Positions 16,241 to 24,757 of a stretch of 64,000 nucleotides of DNA are shown piece by piece (position 1 is the first letter of the stretch; each line of letters opens with the position of its first letter). Below the pieces are notes generated by a model. It was not told the origin of the DNA and searched no databases. It was given only the letters and a program-made list of their open reading frames with translations. Source of the stretch: Micromonospora craniellae (GTDB lineage: Bacteria; Actinomycetota; Actinomycetes; Mycobacteriales; Micromonosporaceae); the NCBI RefSeq assembly GCF_014764405.1, contig NZ_CP061725.1:2604001-2668000 (forward strand), in the 5' to 3' direction. A program made the translations under genes and the position numbers.

Positions 16241-17829
16241 CGGGTCTTGATGCCTTGGTATCGGGGCTGCGTTCCGTCGATCACTCCCAGGACGAGGCGT
16301 GCCTGGATCTCCATTGCGCGTCGCCAGGTCACGTCGTATCCGAAGATCGGGTGCCGGAAGGTGCCGGTGACGCGGCGTTCGTAGCCGGCGATGAGGGCCT
16401 TGCGGCCGCGTTCGCCGATTCGGGTCGTTCCGAGCGCGGTCGAGAAATCCCGCGTGCGGATCTCGCCGTTGTTGAATGCGTTCAGGACGACTGAGTCGGC
16501 TATCGGGGCCCGGAACTCCTCGACCAGGTCGAGTGCCAGTGCTGGCTTGTTGCGTCCGCTGCTGTGCAGGAATCCGGCGTGTGGGTCGAGTCCGCAGGCG
16601 ACGACGGCCCGCAGGGTGTCAGCGGTCAGCAGACCGTAGCAGAAGTTCAACGCGGCGTTGATCGGGTCACGGGCGGGACGGCGGGTCCGCGTCGAGAAGG
16701 TCAGCCCTTCGGTTGCCACGACTTTGGGCCGGAGCATGGTGAGGAAGTGCTCGAAGTAGCGCGCTGCGGCATCACCTTCGATGCCGAAGAGGTCGGTCAA
16801 TGACGGCGAGTCGAGGGCTTCCCGCTGTAGTTCCCGTAGCCGTGTCACGGCTGTTGGTGCATCGCCGTGTCGGCGCAGCAGTGTTGCCTGGTTGGCGACC
16901 TTCGCAGCCACGAACTGTCGGGCCAGATCGATGCGCCCGTGCTGGGATGCGACGTGTTGGAGCAGTCGCGGACCGCCGTTGGGTCCTTGGGCTGCCCTGG
17001 CCCATCCGGTGACTCGCCCCGAGCTGGTGCACCACACCACGGACAGGCTGCGCCACAACACCTCGCGGATGAGGCCGCTGGAGAGGTCGACGTTGCCGTG
17101 CACCACCACGCCCTGCACGCGTTCGATGGGGAATGTGCCGAGTTTCTCGCCGCTCTTGCTGACCTCGATCCGGCCCCGTGTGACGTACGCCCGCGAGCCC
17201 GGTGTGGTCAGGTGCAGGACCTGCGTGTCCGGATCGGCCACGATGATCCGGCGGGTCACCGGTGTGAGGGGACGTTCGTCCGGGAGGCAGACGGAGATGT
17301 GTGAGCAGCGGGAGCAGCGCCGGTCGTCTTCGAGTGGCGGCGGCGCCTGCTCGGCGGCGAGGGTACGCGCGGTGTCCGCCACCATGTCCCGTGCGAGTGC
17401 CCTGTCCGCCGGGGTGAGGGGTACGTCTACCCGGGTGTGGTGGTTGGTGAAGTAGATCGCCTGCCCGGAAACCGGGTAGCCCATGTCGGCCAGGGCTCCG
17501 GCCAGGAGGGCGACCTGGATCCGCATCGGGTCGGTGACCTCGGGGCGGCGACGGACCGGGGTGGCTTTGTGTTCCACGATCGTCATCGCGGCGTTTTCGT
17601 CGAGTTCGACGGTGTCGCAGCGTCCGGTCACGCCGAGGTCGTGGCTGATCACGTCGACCGCCCGGTAGCGGCGAGCGCGCGACCCGGTCGGGTCGTCGGC
17701 CGGCGTGTGAGCTTGCGTGCCGATCTCCACCTGGTGGGTGTCGGTTTTCTCCCCCATGGCTTCGAGCCAGGCCCGGCGTGGGCAGAACGCCTGGTGCGCC
17801 ACCAGGCTGATGGGAATCAGCTCGGGCAT
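16237..17829 (-). CDS. cas4-cas1: Cas4-Cas1 fusion protein
   Basis: The 530-residue fusion starts at ATG 17829, which shares one base with the csb3 stop (TGATG). Residues 1-185 are Cas4: CPRRAWLEAMG, a RecB-like VEHKATPVRR strand, and the iron-sulfur cluster cysteines CSRCSHISVC near residue 175. From about 200 the Cas1 integrase follows, with GIEGDAAARYF (catalytic Glu), GFLHSSGRNKPALALDLVEE (His and Asp/Glu) and C-terminal helices. Fused Cas4-Cas1 is characteristic of type I-G (old I-U), where it selects PAM-flanked prespacers. An upstream ORF extension to 17949 is rejected because it overlaps csb3. Confidence 0.95.
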   Translation of the reverse strand: MPELIPISLVAHQAFCPRRAWLEAMGEKTDTHQVEIGTQAHTPADDPTGSRARRYRAVDVISHDLGVTGRCDTVELDENAAMTIVEHKATPVRRRPEVTDPMRIQVALLAGALADMGYPVSGQAIYFTNHHTRVDVPLTPADRALARDMVADTARTLAAEQAPPPLEDDRRCSRCSHISVCLPDERPLTPVTRRIIVADPDTQVLHLTTPGSRAYVTRGRIEVSKSGEKLGTFPIERVQGVVVHGNVDLSSGLIREVLWRSLSVVWCTSSGRVTGWARAAQGPNGGPRLLQHVASQHGRIDLARQFVAAKVANQATLLRRHGDAPTAVTRLRELQREALDSPSLTDLFGIEGDAAARYFEHFLTMLRPKVVATEGLTFSTRTRRPARDPINAALNFCYGLLTADTLRAVVACGLDPHAGFLHSSGRNKPALALDLVEEFRAPIADSVVLNAFNNGEIRTRDFSTALGTTRIGERGRKALIAGYERRVTGTFRHPIFGYDVTWRRAMEIQARLVLGVIDGTQPRYQGIKTR

Positions 17830-18875
17830 CAGCGGCGACCGGTCTTGAGCAGTTCTCCGAGCATGGCGCGGCGTTCGGGTGCGCTGTCGCTGCCGAACCG
17901 GTGTACCGGGAAGCGGACGACTGCGGTGACGCCCCGGTGCGCCAGCCATTCACGGGCTGCCTCGCCGCGGGACGCTGCGTCGTCGGAGGTGCGCCCGAGG
18001 TCGCTCGGAGACAATCCGATCGCGGCGTACCGGGATAGCTGTCCGCTCGCGAGGACTGTCCGGATACGGGCGGTTGACCAGCGGCCATTCCAGACGGGTA
18101 CGTAGAAGTAGCCGGCGGTGCCCCGGCCGATGTGGCCGCTCGTCGTGGCGAATCCGGTGCTGCGTGGGGCGATGGGGAATTGCGAGATGCCCCAGAGCGC
18201 GCACCAGGCCAGCGCGTTGTCGGTGGGCCCGGGGGCGGCTAACCCGGTCGGCGTACGGCTGTCTGGTCGATCTTTGCCGATCTCGTCGCGAACGGTGTGG
18301 CCGAGCAGTCCGTCGCTGACTGCGGCAGCGGTCCGGGCGGCGACCGCTGCGGCGAGTGGACGGATCCGGTTGCCGACGAACTCGGACCCCTGGTTGCGGG
18401 GCTGCATCTCCAGTCGGCTGGCGCCGTCGTCCTGGAGCCGCTGGCCCTGCCGGTTCTTTCTCCAGTAGCTCGGTTCTCCGAGGGCGGCGATCAGTCGGAG
18501 GTCGAGCAGTGCCCGCGCGTCCGTGAGTTGGTCGAGTACGTCGTGCCGCCGCTCTTGGAGCGAGTGCCAGCCTTCGCTGCTGGAGATGACGCTGATGCGG
18601 GGGCTCATCAGTGCTCGCTGCTCGCCTGCGCTGATCTGCCGGCTCGGCCAGCTTTGCGGGGTGTCGTGTCGGGCCGCATGCCGACGGACTATCTCGCCGA
18701 TCGTCTCCGGATCGGCCTGCGGCGCGCTGAGCACCGGTCGGGATGACATGCCCGGGGTCCACGACAGCCGGACATCTTCCAGCCCGCCGTCCTCGACGAT
18801 CGCGGCGAGCCCGTACAACGCCAGGTGCGACAGCATCGTCTTCGACTCGGCGGTCGTGAGTACGAAGTCGGTCAT
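17829..18875 (-). CDS. csb3: Csb3-type Cas8 subunit (type I-G)
   Basis: The 348 residues start at ATG 18875 (MTDFVLTTAESKTMLSHLAL), overlapping the cas3 stop by ATGA. A longer frame would place the start inside cas3 without a ribosome site. Position, length and the LSHLALYGLAAIVED opening fit Csb3, the type I-G protein counted as the Cas8-like large subunit, which recognises PAM and recruits Cas3. The family is highly variable, so I rely partly on context: it is the only effector component otherwise missing from this operon. WGISQFPIAPRSTG and YFYVPVWNGRWS are recognisable conserved-looking blocks. Confidence 0.75.
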   Translation of the reverse strand: MTDFVLTTAESKTMLSHLALYGLAAIVEDGGLEDVRLSWTPGMSSRPVLSAPQADPETIGEIVRRHAARHDTPQSWPSRQISAGEQRALMSPRISVISSSEGWHSLQERRHDVLDQLTDARALLDLRLIAALGEPSYWRKNRQGQRLQDDGASRLEMQPRNQGSEFVGNRIRPLAAAVAARTAAAVSDGLLGHTVRDEIGKDRPDSRTPTGLAAPGPTDNALAWCALWGISQFPIAPRSTGFATTSGHIGRGTAGYFYVPVWNGRWSTARIRTVLASGQLSRYAAIGLSPSDLGRTSDDAASRGEAAREWLAHRGVTAVVRFPVHRFGSDSAPERRAMLGELLKTGRR

Positions 18876-21607
18876 GATCCCTCCGCGGAGACCTGGCCGT
18901 CCGCGGCGCGGAGCAGCGCCTCCAGGTAGGCGCAGCCCCACACCCCCCAACGGATGTGTGTGCGTTCGATCAACTCGTCCCACCGTCCCTCGTCGTACAG
19001 GGCGATGGTGGTCTCGTCGGCGTTGTCCACCAGTTGCTGGCCGGTGTGTGGGAAGCCGGGGCGGCCGTTGCCGTGGCTTGTTCCGATGAGCCGGGCCACC
19101 AGTTCCCGGTGCCGGTCTCCGAGCATGGCCAGTGTGGGCCAGGCGTATGCCACCGAGAGCTGCTCGTGCCGCCAGCCGGTCGGCAGACCCGAGGCCGTGC
19201 GGAGCTGCTTGATCGTCCGAGTGTCCTGTACGCCGCTCTTGGCCAGCGGCTCCACAGAAGCCGGGCCGGCGCGCAGCGAACGCTGGAACCGGTCGTCTGC
19301 CTTCCCGTCGTCGTGGTGCAGGCCCGCGAGGCGCAACACCTCCACCAGCGCGGTGTTGAGGCCGAGGCGGGTGGCGACGGTCTCGGTCCGTTCCGCTACG
19401 GCTTCGGCGTGTCTACGGAGCGCGACGGGCTTGCGGCGCGGGGTCCACGTCTGCCGCAACTCCGCGTCGGTGGTCGCCGTGCGAAGGTCGACGACGATCA
19501 GCCGGACGAGTTCCGGCTGATCGTCGTGCGAATCGTGCCAGTGCAGGGTCACCTCGGCCTCGGCTGGCGCGTCGGCTGGCCGGTCGAGCAGGCTGGCCGC
19601 CGCGGCCACCATCGGGCGCGGCGCCAGCTTGTCGCGATGTACGCGGAGTAGCCGGGCGATTTCCACCGGGTCAGGTCCAGCCTGTTCGGAGGCGGCGGCG
19701 ACGGCGTCGAGGAGTCGGCGGTGTGCGGCAGTGTCCCGCTCGATCCGGAGCACGACCTCTCCCGGCCCCGGTTCACCGGGTGCGTCGAGCACATCGTCGG
19801 CCCGGTCGTTGCCGTCCAGGTCGACGACGTCGGCGGTGAACAGCTCGGTGGTGTCGTCGATGACGATTTGGTCGCCGGGCCGGAGCCGGTCGTCGTCGAT
19901 CAGTGGGCGCGGCGCATCGTCGCTGGGGCGGACCAGTATCGAACCCGGCTTCAGGCGTTCCCGGATCTTCGCCGCTTGCCGGATCGAGACCGGAAACGCC
20001 TCGTGCTGCCGGGGCGGAAGCTTCTCGATCAACCGGACAGCGTCGGCTTCGTCGGCCGGCAGCGCGCGCCGGACGACGAGGCCGATCTCGTGGTCGGGCT
20101 CGTCGAGGTTGTCGGAGAGCCAGAGGTCGAGGTCGTCCTGGTTGGCGGCGAGGTCGTCGCTGGTGCGGGCGAGGTGCCACGCCTGGGCCAGTTCCAGTCG
20201 TTGGAGTAGGTCCCGCCTCAGCGCGGGTGCCGGCGGCCGGGGCTCACGCAGGGCCCACGGAGCCAATCCGGCCGGATCGGTGGACTGCCGCTCCAGCCAG
20301 GTGAGGGCCGCCGCCAGATCGTCGCGCTGGTACGGCCCGGACTGGGCCCCGGCGGGCAGATCCGCCGCCGGCACCACCACGGTGACCTCGGTCGTGCGCG
20401 ACCCGAGCCGGTTGACCCGGCCGGCCCGCTGGGCGATGGCACCGCCGGGTGCCAGCTCCGTCACCGCGGCGGCCAGGTCGAGGTCCACCCCGACCTCCAG
20501 GCTCTGCGTGCTCACCAGGACATCGACCTCGCGGTCGCCGGTGATGCTGAGCAGCGTCGACATCGGCGGCCGCAAGCGGGACACGTCGTGGGGCCGCAGC
20601 CGGCCGCAGACCAGCTCCGTCTTCATACCCCGCGCCCGCAGTTCCTCGGCGACGGCGGCGGCGACCGGGACAGTGTTGACGAAGCAGCCGACCGTCGAGT
20701 CGTACGCCTCGCGGAGCCGCACCGCCTCGTCCGCCAACGCCATGACGCCCGCCTTCCGCGCCGGGCCACTGTGCGGGATCGGCCAGGACGCGAGGGGCAG
20801 CAGGGTTACAGGCTTCGGTGCGGTCAGCCGCTGCCGCAGCGCCTCGTCCACGTCCAGGTCGTCGGGTTCGACGCCGACCGCCACTCCGGCGTCGGCGCGG
20901 GGCGTGGCGGTGGTCTCGACGACCTGGAGGACCGGCACACCGAGCGGCTCCTCGGCCACCGTGGCCAGTTCGCTGACCCGGCGGGCCGTGGTGACCAGTT
21001 GCTGGGACAGGTGCGCCTCGTCAACGACGGCGACCGTGTCGTATGCGAGCAGACCGGCCTCGCGGGGCCAAGCCTGCGCCCGCGACCCGTAACCGGACAG
21101 CAGCAGCCGGGAGCCCCACATGTCGGGCGTGGCGCAGAGCACCGCGCAGCCAACCGGGTCGTCCAACCACTGCCGGGACGGTGGCACGCCACCCCGCAGT
21201 AGCGCGGTCGACAGCGGACGGGCACCCGGTTTCCTGCGCCCGGCGCGAAGCGAGTCCAGCGCGTCGGCCGTCCGCGCGAGGACGGTCCGGCCGCCCCGGG
21301 CTTCCGCCAGCTTCTTCGCGATCGACGTCGCGTGCTCGTGCTGGTCGTCGACGAGGGCCCGGCGGTCCACCACGAGGGCCAGCCGGCGCGGCACCCGGAC
21401 CGGGTGGCCGGAGGCCATCAGCGCCACCGCGAACACGTGTACGTCGACGACGCTGGTCTTGCCCGCCCCGGTCGGGGCGACGAGCTGGTCCGGCCACCGG
21501 CCGGTACGCAGAATGTGGTCGAGCAACCGCTCCTGCCAGCGGAACGGCCGGTGTCCACCACGGACTGAAGCGAAGAAGGCGCCGAAGTCAGCGCGGTCGA
21601 CGCTCAC
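18872..21607 (-). CDS. cas3: Cas3 helicase-nuclease with C-terminal HD domain
   Basis: The GTG start at 21607 overlaps the csb2 stop (GTGA), giving 911 residues. The helicase part has Walker A APTGAGKTS near residue 47, DEAH (VVDEAHLSQ) near 197 and motif VI QRAGRVNRLG near 395. Near residue 766 LHHDDGK marks an HD nuclease placed after the helicase, the domain order known for type I-G Cas3 and opposite to most type I systems. Cas3 unwinds and degrades DNA bound by the crRNA effector. All key residues look intact, so interference should be possible. Confidence 0.93.
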   Translation of the reverse strand: MSVDRADFGAFFASVRGGHRPFRWQERLLDHILRTGRWPDQLVAPTGAGKTSVVDVHVFAVALMASGHPVRVPRRLALVVDRRALVDDQHEHATSIAKKLAEARGGRTVLARTADALDSLRAGRRKPGARPLSTALLRGGVPPSRQWLDDPVGCAVLCATPDMWGSRLLLSGYGSRAQAWPREAGLLAYDTVAVVDEAHLSQQLVTTARRVSELATVAEEPLGVPVLQVVETTATPRADAGVAVGVEPDDLDVDEALRQRLTAPKPVTLLPLASWPIPHSGPARKAGVMALADEAVRLREAYDSTVGCFVNTVPVAAAVAEELRARGMKTELVCGRLRPHDVSRLRPPMSTLLSITGDREVDVLVSTQSLEVGVDLDLAAAVTELAPGGAIAQRAGRVNRLGSRTTEVTVVVPAADLPAGAQSGPYQRDDLAAALTWLERQSTDPAGLAPWALREPRPPAPALRRDLLQRLELAQAWHLARTSDDLAANQDDLDLWLSDNLDEPDHEIGLVVRRALPADEADAVRLIEKLPPRQHEAFPVSIRQAAKIRERLKPGSILVRPSDDAPRPLIDDDRLRPGDQIVIDDTTELFTADVVDLDGNDRADDVLDAPGEPGPGEVVLRIERDTAAHRRLLDAVAAASEQAGPDPVEIARLLRVHRDKLAPRPMVAAAASLLDRPADAPAEAEVTLHWHDSHDDQPELVRLIVVDLRTATTDAELRQTWTPRRKPVALRRHAEAVAERTETVATRLGLNTALVEVLRLAGLHHDDGKADDRFQRSLRAGPASVEPLAKSGVQDTRTIKQLRTASGLPTGWRHEQLSVAYAWPTLAMLGDRHRELVARLIGTSHGNGRPGFPHTGQQLVDNADETTIALYDEGRWDELIERTHIRWGVWGCAYLEALLRAADGQVSAEGS

Positions 21608-23121
21608 CGGGCCCACCTCCGCACGATGTCGGACGGCAGGTCTCTCGGCACGAGCAGGCCACCGCCCAGGTGCCGACTCTGCCCGATGGCGGCGATCGTC
21701 CGAGGGCCGGTCAGGTCACCGAGGCTCAGCACCGCCCGGTACGGCTGAATCACCGTATCCGGGTTCACCTTGTGCACGTAGTGGCCGACATCCCTGTCCA
21801 TCACCCGTACCGCCGACTCGACCCGGACCCCGCGCCCGGCGGCGGCCTCCGCCAGCGCGCGGTAGCGGACGTCGCCCCGACCTGGCGCGGAGAATTCGTG
21901 CCGCCAAACGAGCGCGACCGACAGCGCGGCGGCGTCGGCGAGGGACCAGCGACCACCACGCGGCGGCCGACTGTCGGGCACGGCGACCGGCTCGGTCTGC
22001 CACCACCGCTCGGTGCCGACGGCCGGCTCCGGCCAGAACGCGTCAGCCGGCACTTCCACTGGCGGCTTGACTCCGAACGGACCAGCCGCGACCTTGACGT
22101 GCCGCAGCCGCTGCACCGCCATCCGAATCAGGGTGAGGTCGACCTCGCTCGCCTCCCGCGGCAACAGCAACGCCAGCGCGGTACCGCCCACATGAGGCGC
22201 GTCGGGGCCGAGGAACTGTATCGCGCACCGGTTGCTCGGCCGTGACACGCCAGGCTCGTAGACGCCGGTCAGGACCGCGGGTGCGCCGTCACCGACGAGG
22301 GCGACGAGCGCACGGTGCACGGCGACCGCGTACCGCACCCGCAGCTGCGGCGGGATCGGCCGGTCGACCCGGAACAGCAGCACCGACGTCCACGGCGTCG
22401 GCGGGGGCGGCGGTTCCGGCCGGGCGTACCGGCCGAGTTCCAGGCCGGCCGTCACCACCGGCGGCGCGGTGGTCTTCTCACTCGACCGGTGTGCGTCGGC
22501 CCGCAACAACGGCGCGACCGACGTCTCGCGGTGCGCGGCCTCCAGCGCGTCCGCCCGACCTGTGGTGGCCACCGTGAGGTCTAGGCCCTCCCCGGTGAAC
22601 AGGTCGGCGTCCCGGTCGAGGCGGTGGGTCGGGTCAGCGGCGGCCACCGCGAGCCGCACCGGAGACTCGCTGGTCCCCAGGTACGGCACCTCGGGGCAGA
22701 GCGCCCCCAGCGCGGCGGCCACCGGCTCGGGCGGATCCTGCTCCCATGTCCACGCGAACCGCCCGGCCACCGCGACACCGGTGACCGCCGGCTTACCGAC
22801 CAACTTCTCCGACAACGGGCTACGGCCCTCCTTGACCACCAGCCCTTCCTTCCGGTACGCCGTCGCGGCGCCGCCGTTGGGCAGCGTCTCCGGTACGGCG
22901 ATGCCGTCCGGCGGGTGCGCCTCCAGCCACCGCAACGCGTCACGATCGGCATCGCAGGGCCGCAGCCCGTCCCCGTCTGCGACCGCCCGCACACCCTGCG
23001 CCGCCGCACAGACCAGCGCGGCGTGCAGCCGGGCCGGCGACGGCAGTGGGTCGAGCTGACCGCCGCCCACCTGCCCCTTGTAGACGCCGAGGAGAGGCTC
23101 GGCGACGATCGCGAAGCTCAC
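21604..23121 (-). CDS. csb2: Csb2 (Cas5-Cas6-like fusion, type I-G)
   Basis: The GTG start at 23121 (VSFAIVAEPLLGVYKG) overlaps the csb1 stop by GTGA; an in-frame upstream extension into csb1 is rejected. The 505 residues contain two RAMP-like halves. The N-terminal half (RLHAALVCAAAQG) is Cas5-like. The C-terminal half includes a histidine- and glycine-rich region near the end (GQSRHLGGGLLVP), as expected of the Cas6-like half. In type I-G, Csb2 binds the crRNA 5' handle and processes the repeat hairpin. The perfect stem of array 1 and the weaker stem of array 2 would both be its substrates. Confidence 0.87.
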   Translation of the reverse strand: MSFAIVAEPLLGVYKGQVGGGQLDPLPSPARLHAALVCAAAQGVRAVADGDGLRPCDADRDALRWLEAHPPDGIAVPETLPNGGAATAYRKEGLVVKEGRSPLSEKLVGKPAVTGVAVAGRFAWTWEQDPPEPVAAALGALCPEVPYLGTSESPVRLAVAAADPTHRLDRDADLFTGEGLDLTVATTGRADALEAAHRETSVAPLLRADAHRSSEKTTAPPVVTAGLELGRYARPEPPPPPTPWTSVLLFRVDRPIPPQLRVRYAVAVHRALVALVGDGAPAVLTGVYEPGVSRPSNRCAIQFLGPDAPHVGGTALALLLPREASEVDLTLIRMAVQRLRHVKVAAGPFGVKPPVEVPADAFWPEPAVGTERWWQTEPVAVPDSRPPRGGRWSLADAAALSVALVWRHEFSAPGRGDVRYRALAEAAAGRGVRVESAVRVMDRDVGHYVHKVNPDTVIQPYRAVLSLGDLTGPRTIAAIGQSRHLGGGLLVPRDLPSDIVRRWAR

Positions 23122-24353
23122 GCGTTGTCGTCCGTCTCGACCGCACCGGAGACGATGTCCGGGTTGCCGGTGACCCGCATCGCCAGGCCCGACCACTTGA
23201 CGTCGGCGGCCTTCTCGGCGTGCGCGAGCGCCTCGCTCAGCAGCAGGTCAGCGGCGTCGATGCTGAGCGGCTCGACGTCCAGAAACGCGCCGCCCCGCTG
23301 ATCGAGCCGGACCATTGGCATCTCCGCCTCGACCAGGTCGCAGTTCGCCCGCAGGTACAGCTCGGCATCGGAGCGGGCGAGCGCGTTGAGCGCCAACGCG
23401 GCCAGCAGCGCCCGGCACACGGCGTCCCCCTCGACACCGGCCCCGAACCGCATCTGACGCAACGTGGCGAAGGACAGAACATGGGTACGGATGATGGTGT
23501 CGCAGGCGACGCCGGCCAACTGGTCGAGCGTCGGCGGGATACCGCCCAGGCCGAGCGCGGACGCCGACTTCGCGTCGCCGGGCTTGATCCCGTTGGCGGC
23601 CTTGACGATGTCGCCGTAGGTTGCCGGGCTCAGCTCCGCCTGTTGCCGGGTGGCCGTCTCGGTCATCGCCTTCTTATTGAGGTTGATCTGCATGCCGACC
23701 GGGTCGACCCGTGCGCCGCCCCGCAGGGCCGGCGTGGGCTCCGCCAGCACACCGGCCTGGTCGCGGCTCGCCGCGACGAAGCCCACGATCTCCCCGACCA
23801 ACGCGCTGCGCCAGCGCCCCTGCCGGCTGCGCCGGCTCGAATCCCAGCCACCGAAAACCAGCGTCACCGGACTCGTCTCCAGCAGGGCCCGAGCGTTGGC
23901 GGGGGTCGCGTCCCGGACCGCCCGGTACGCCTCCGTCTGCGTGGTCGGCTGCCCGTCGATCGCGCCGGCCCGGATGTGCCCGTCGAACACCCGGTGCGGC
24001 AGCGTGAGATCGTAGTAGTGCTCGACCGCCCCGTCCCGCTCGTAACTGACCCGCACGTGCGGCACCCGCGACAGCAGGGGATGCCGGTCCTCGACGGCCT
24101 GAGCTAACGCCACCTCAGCCCGGTTGAGCTGCGACTGCTTCGAGTCGACCACCACCGCGTACCGGCTCTCGTCACCAAGGTAACGCTGCTCGTACGCGTA
24201 CACACCGCCCTTCTTGCCCCGCGCGGCGAACTTGGCCGGTGCCACCGACGTGTGCCGACCGCCAGCCGGCTCCAGCGCCGTGGTCGACGTGAGACAACTC
24301 GGCCCGCCGGCCGACCCGGCGGCAAGCAACGAAGCAAGATCCAACGAACGCAC
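23118..24353 (-). CDS. csb1: Csb1 (Cas7, type I-G backbone subunit)
   Basis: The 411-residue protein starts at GTG 24353 with GGAAGG as ribosome site. It is the first gene of the cas operon. SLLAAGSAGGPSCLTSTTAL and FGGWDSSRRSRQGRWRSALV, and GARVDPVGMQINLNK with a later LRQMRFG, fit the Csb1/GSU0053 family that forms the crRNA-coating Cas7 filament. The following genes overlap in GTGA/ATGA/TGATG junctions down to cas2, so one transcript should make the whole system. A crRNA-like element upstream may regulate its promoter (see 24416-24433 and 24679-24757). Confidence 0.9.
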   Translation of the reverse strand: MRSLDLASLLAAGSAGGPSCLTSTTALEPAGGRHTSVAPAKFAARGKKGGVYAYEQRYLGDESRYAVVVDSKQSQLNRAEVALAQAVEDRHPLLSRVPHVRVSYERDGAVEHYYDLTLPHRVFDGHIRAGAIDGQPTTQTEAYRAVRDATPANARALLETSPVTLVFGGWDSSRRSRQGRWRSALVGEIVGFVAASRDQAGVLAEPTPALRGGARVDPVGMQINLNKKAMTETATRQQAELSPATYGDIVKAANGIKPGDAKSASALGLGGIPPTLDQLAGVACDTIIRTHVLSFATLRQMRFGAGVEGDAVCRALLAALALNALARSDAELYLRANCDLVEAEMPMVRLDQRGGAFLDVEPLSIDAADLLLSEALAHAEKAADVKWSGLAMRVTGNPDIVSGAVETDDNA

Positions 24354-24470
24354 TCAGGTTCCTTCCATCGACAACTGACGGTGGTCTACGCGCCAACACG
24401 GCCCATTCCTGCTATGTAGTAGCTGTTGCCGTCCTGCTCTCCAGCAGTTACTAGAAAGGCCGGTCAACCA
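24354..24470 (-). promoter_or_regulatory. cas operon promoter region with pseudo-protospacer
   Basis: The only non-coding DNA directly upstream of csb1. It contains 24416-24433 (GTAGTAGCTGTTGCCGTC on the plus strand), which matches the start of the spacer-like segment at 24694 at 15 of 18 positions, the first 9 being exact. A TTGACC box (minus strand, 24461-24466) and a TACATA-like stretch at the target edge are possible promoter parts, but I could not fix a -35/-10 pair. Confidence 0.5.
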
Positions 24471-24678
24471 TCGACGCAGCGCATCCACCATGTGGCGATA
24501 AGTCGTCGTCAATAGCAATACTGGAGTCGTCTTTTGGACACAGCGCGGCCGGTTCGCCGGCTGGAACGCACGTTACGGTTCGCGGGCCCGGACACGGCCG
24601 GGTTCGATACCTGCTGCCCAGCCGCACCCGGTTTGCTGGCCGTGGTTGGGTGGCCCAGACTGGCGGTCGGGGTGGGGC

Positions 24679-24757
24679 GCCCTTCATTGAGGCGTAGTAG
24701 CTTGCGCCGTCTCATGCACGGAAACACGCTGCGTCCCTCCACTTGAGGGAGCTGTCC
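24679..24757 (+). ncRNA. putative crRNA-like cas-regulatory element (pseudo mini-array)
   Basis: 24679-24693 (GCCCTTCATTGAGGC) is identical to the last 15 nt of the array 1 repeat in its transcribed sense, including the 8-nt crRNA handle. Next come about 39 nt of spacer length. Then 24745-24757 (GAGGGAGCTGTCC) matches repeat positions 13-25 at 11 of 13 bases and sits in a 6-bp hairpin (TCCCTC-CACTT-GAGGGA, 24734-24750). The spacer start matches the csb1 upstream region exactly from the repeat boundary on. It resembles CreR/CreA-type RNAs. The 3' part runs antisense to the end of the HerA gene. Expression is unproven. Confidence 0.55.

Noticed and set aside
18872..18983. A 36-residue longer start for csb3
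   Set aside because: It would lie inside cas3. The ATGA overlap at 18875 agrees with all other junctions in the operon.
24451..24687. A small protein (for example a CreT-like toxin) between the cas operon and the HerA gene
   Set aside because: The short frames here have no ribosome site, no convincing composition, and overlap the repeat-like element.
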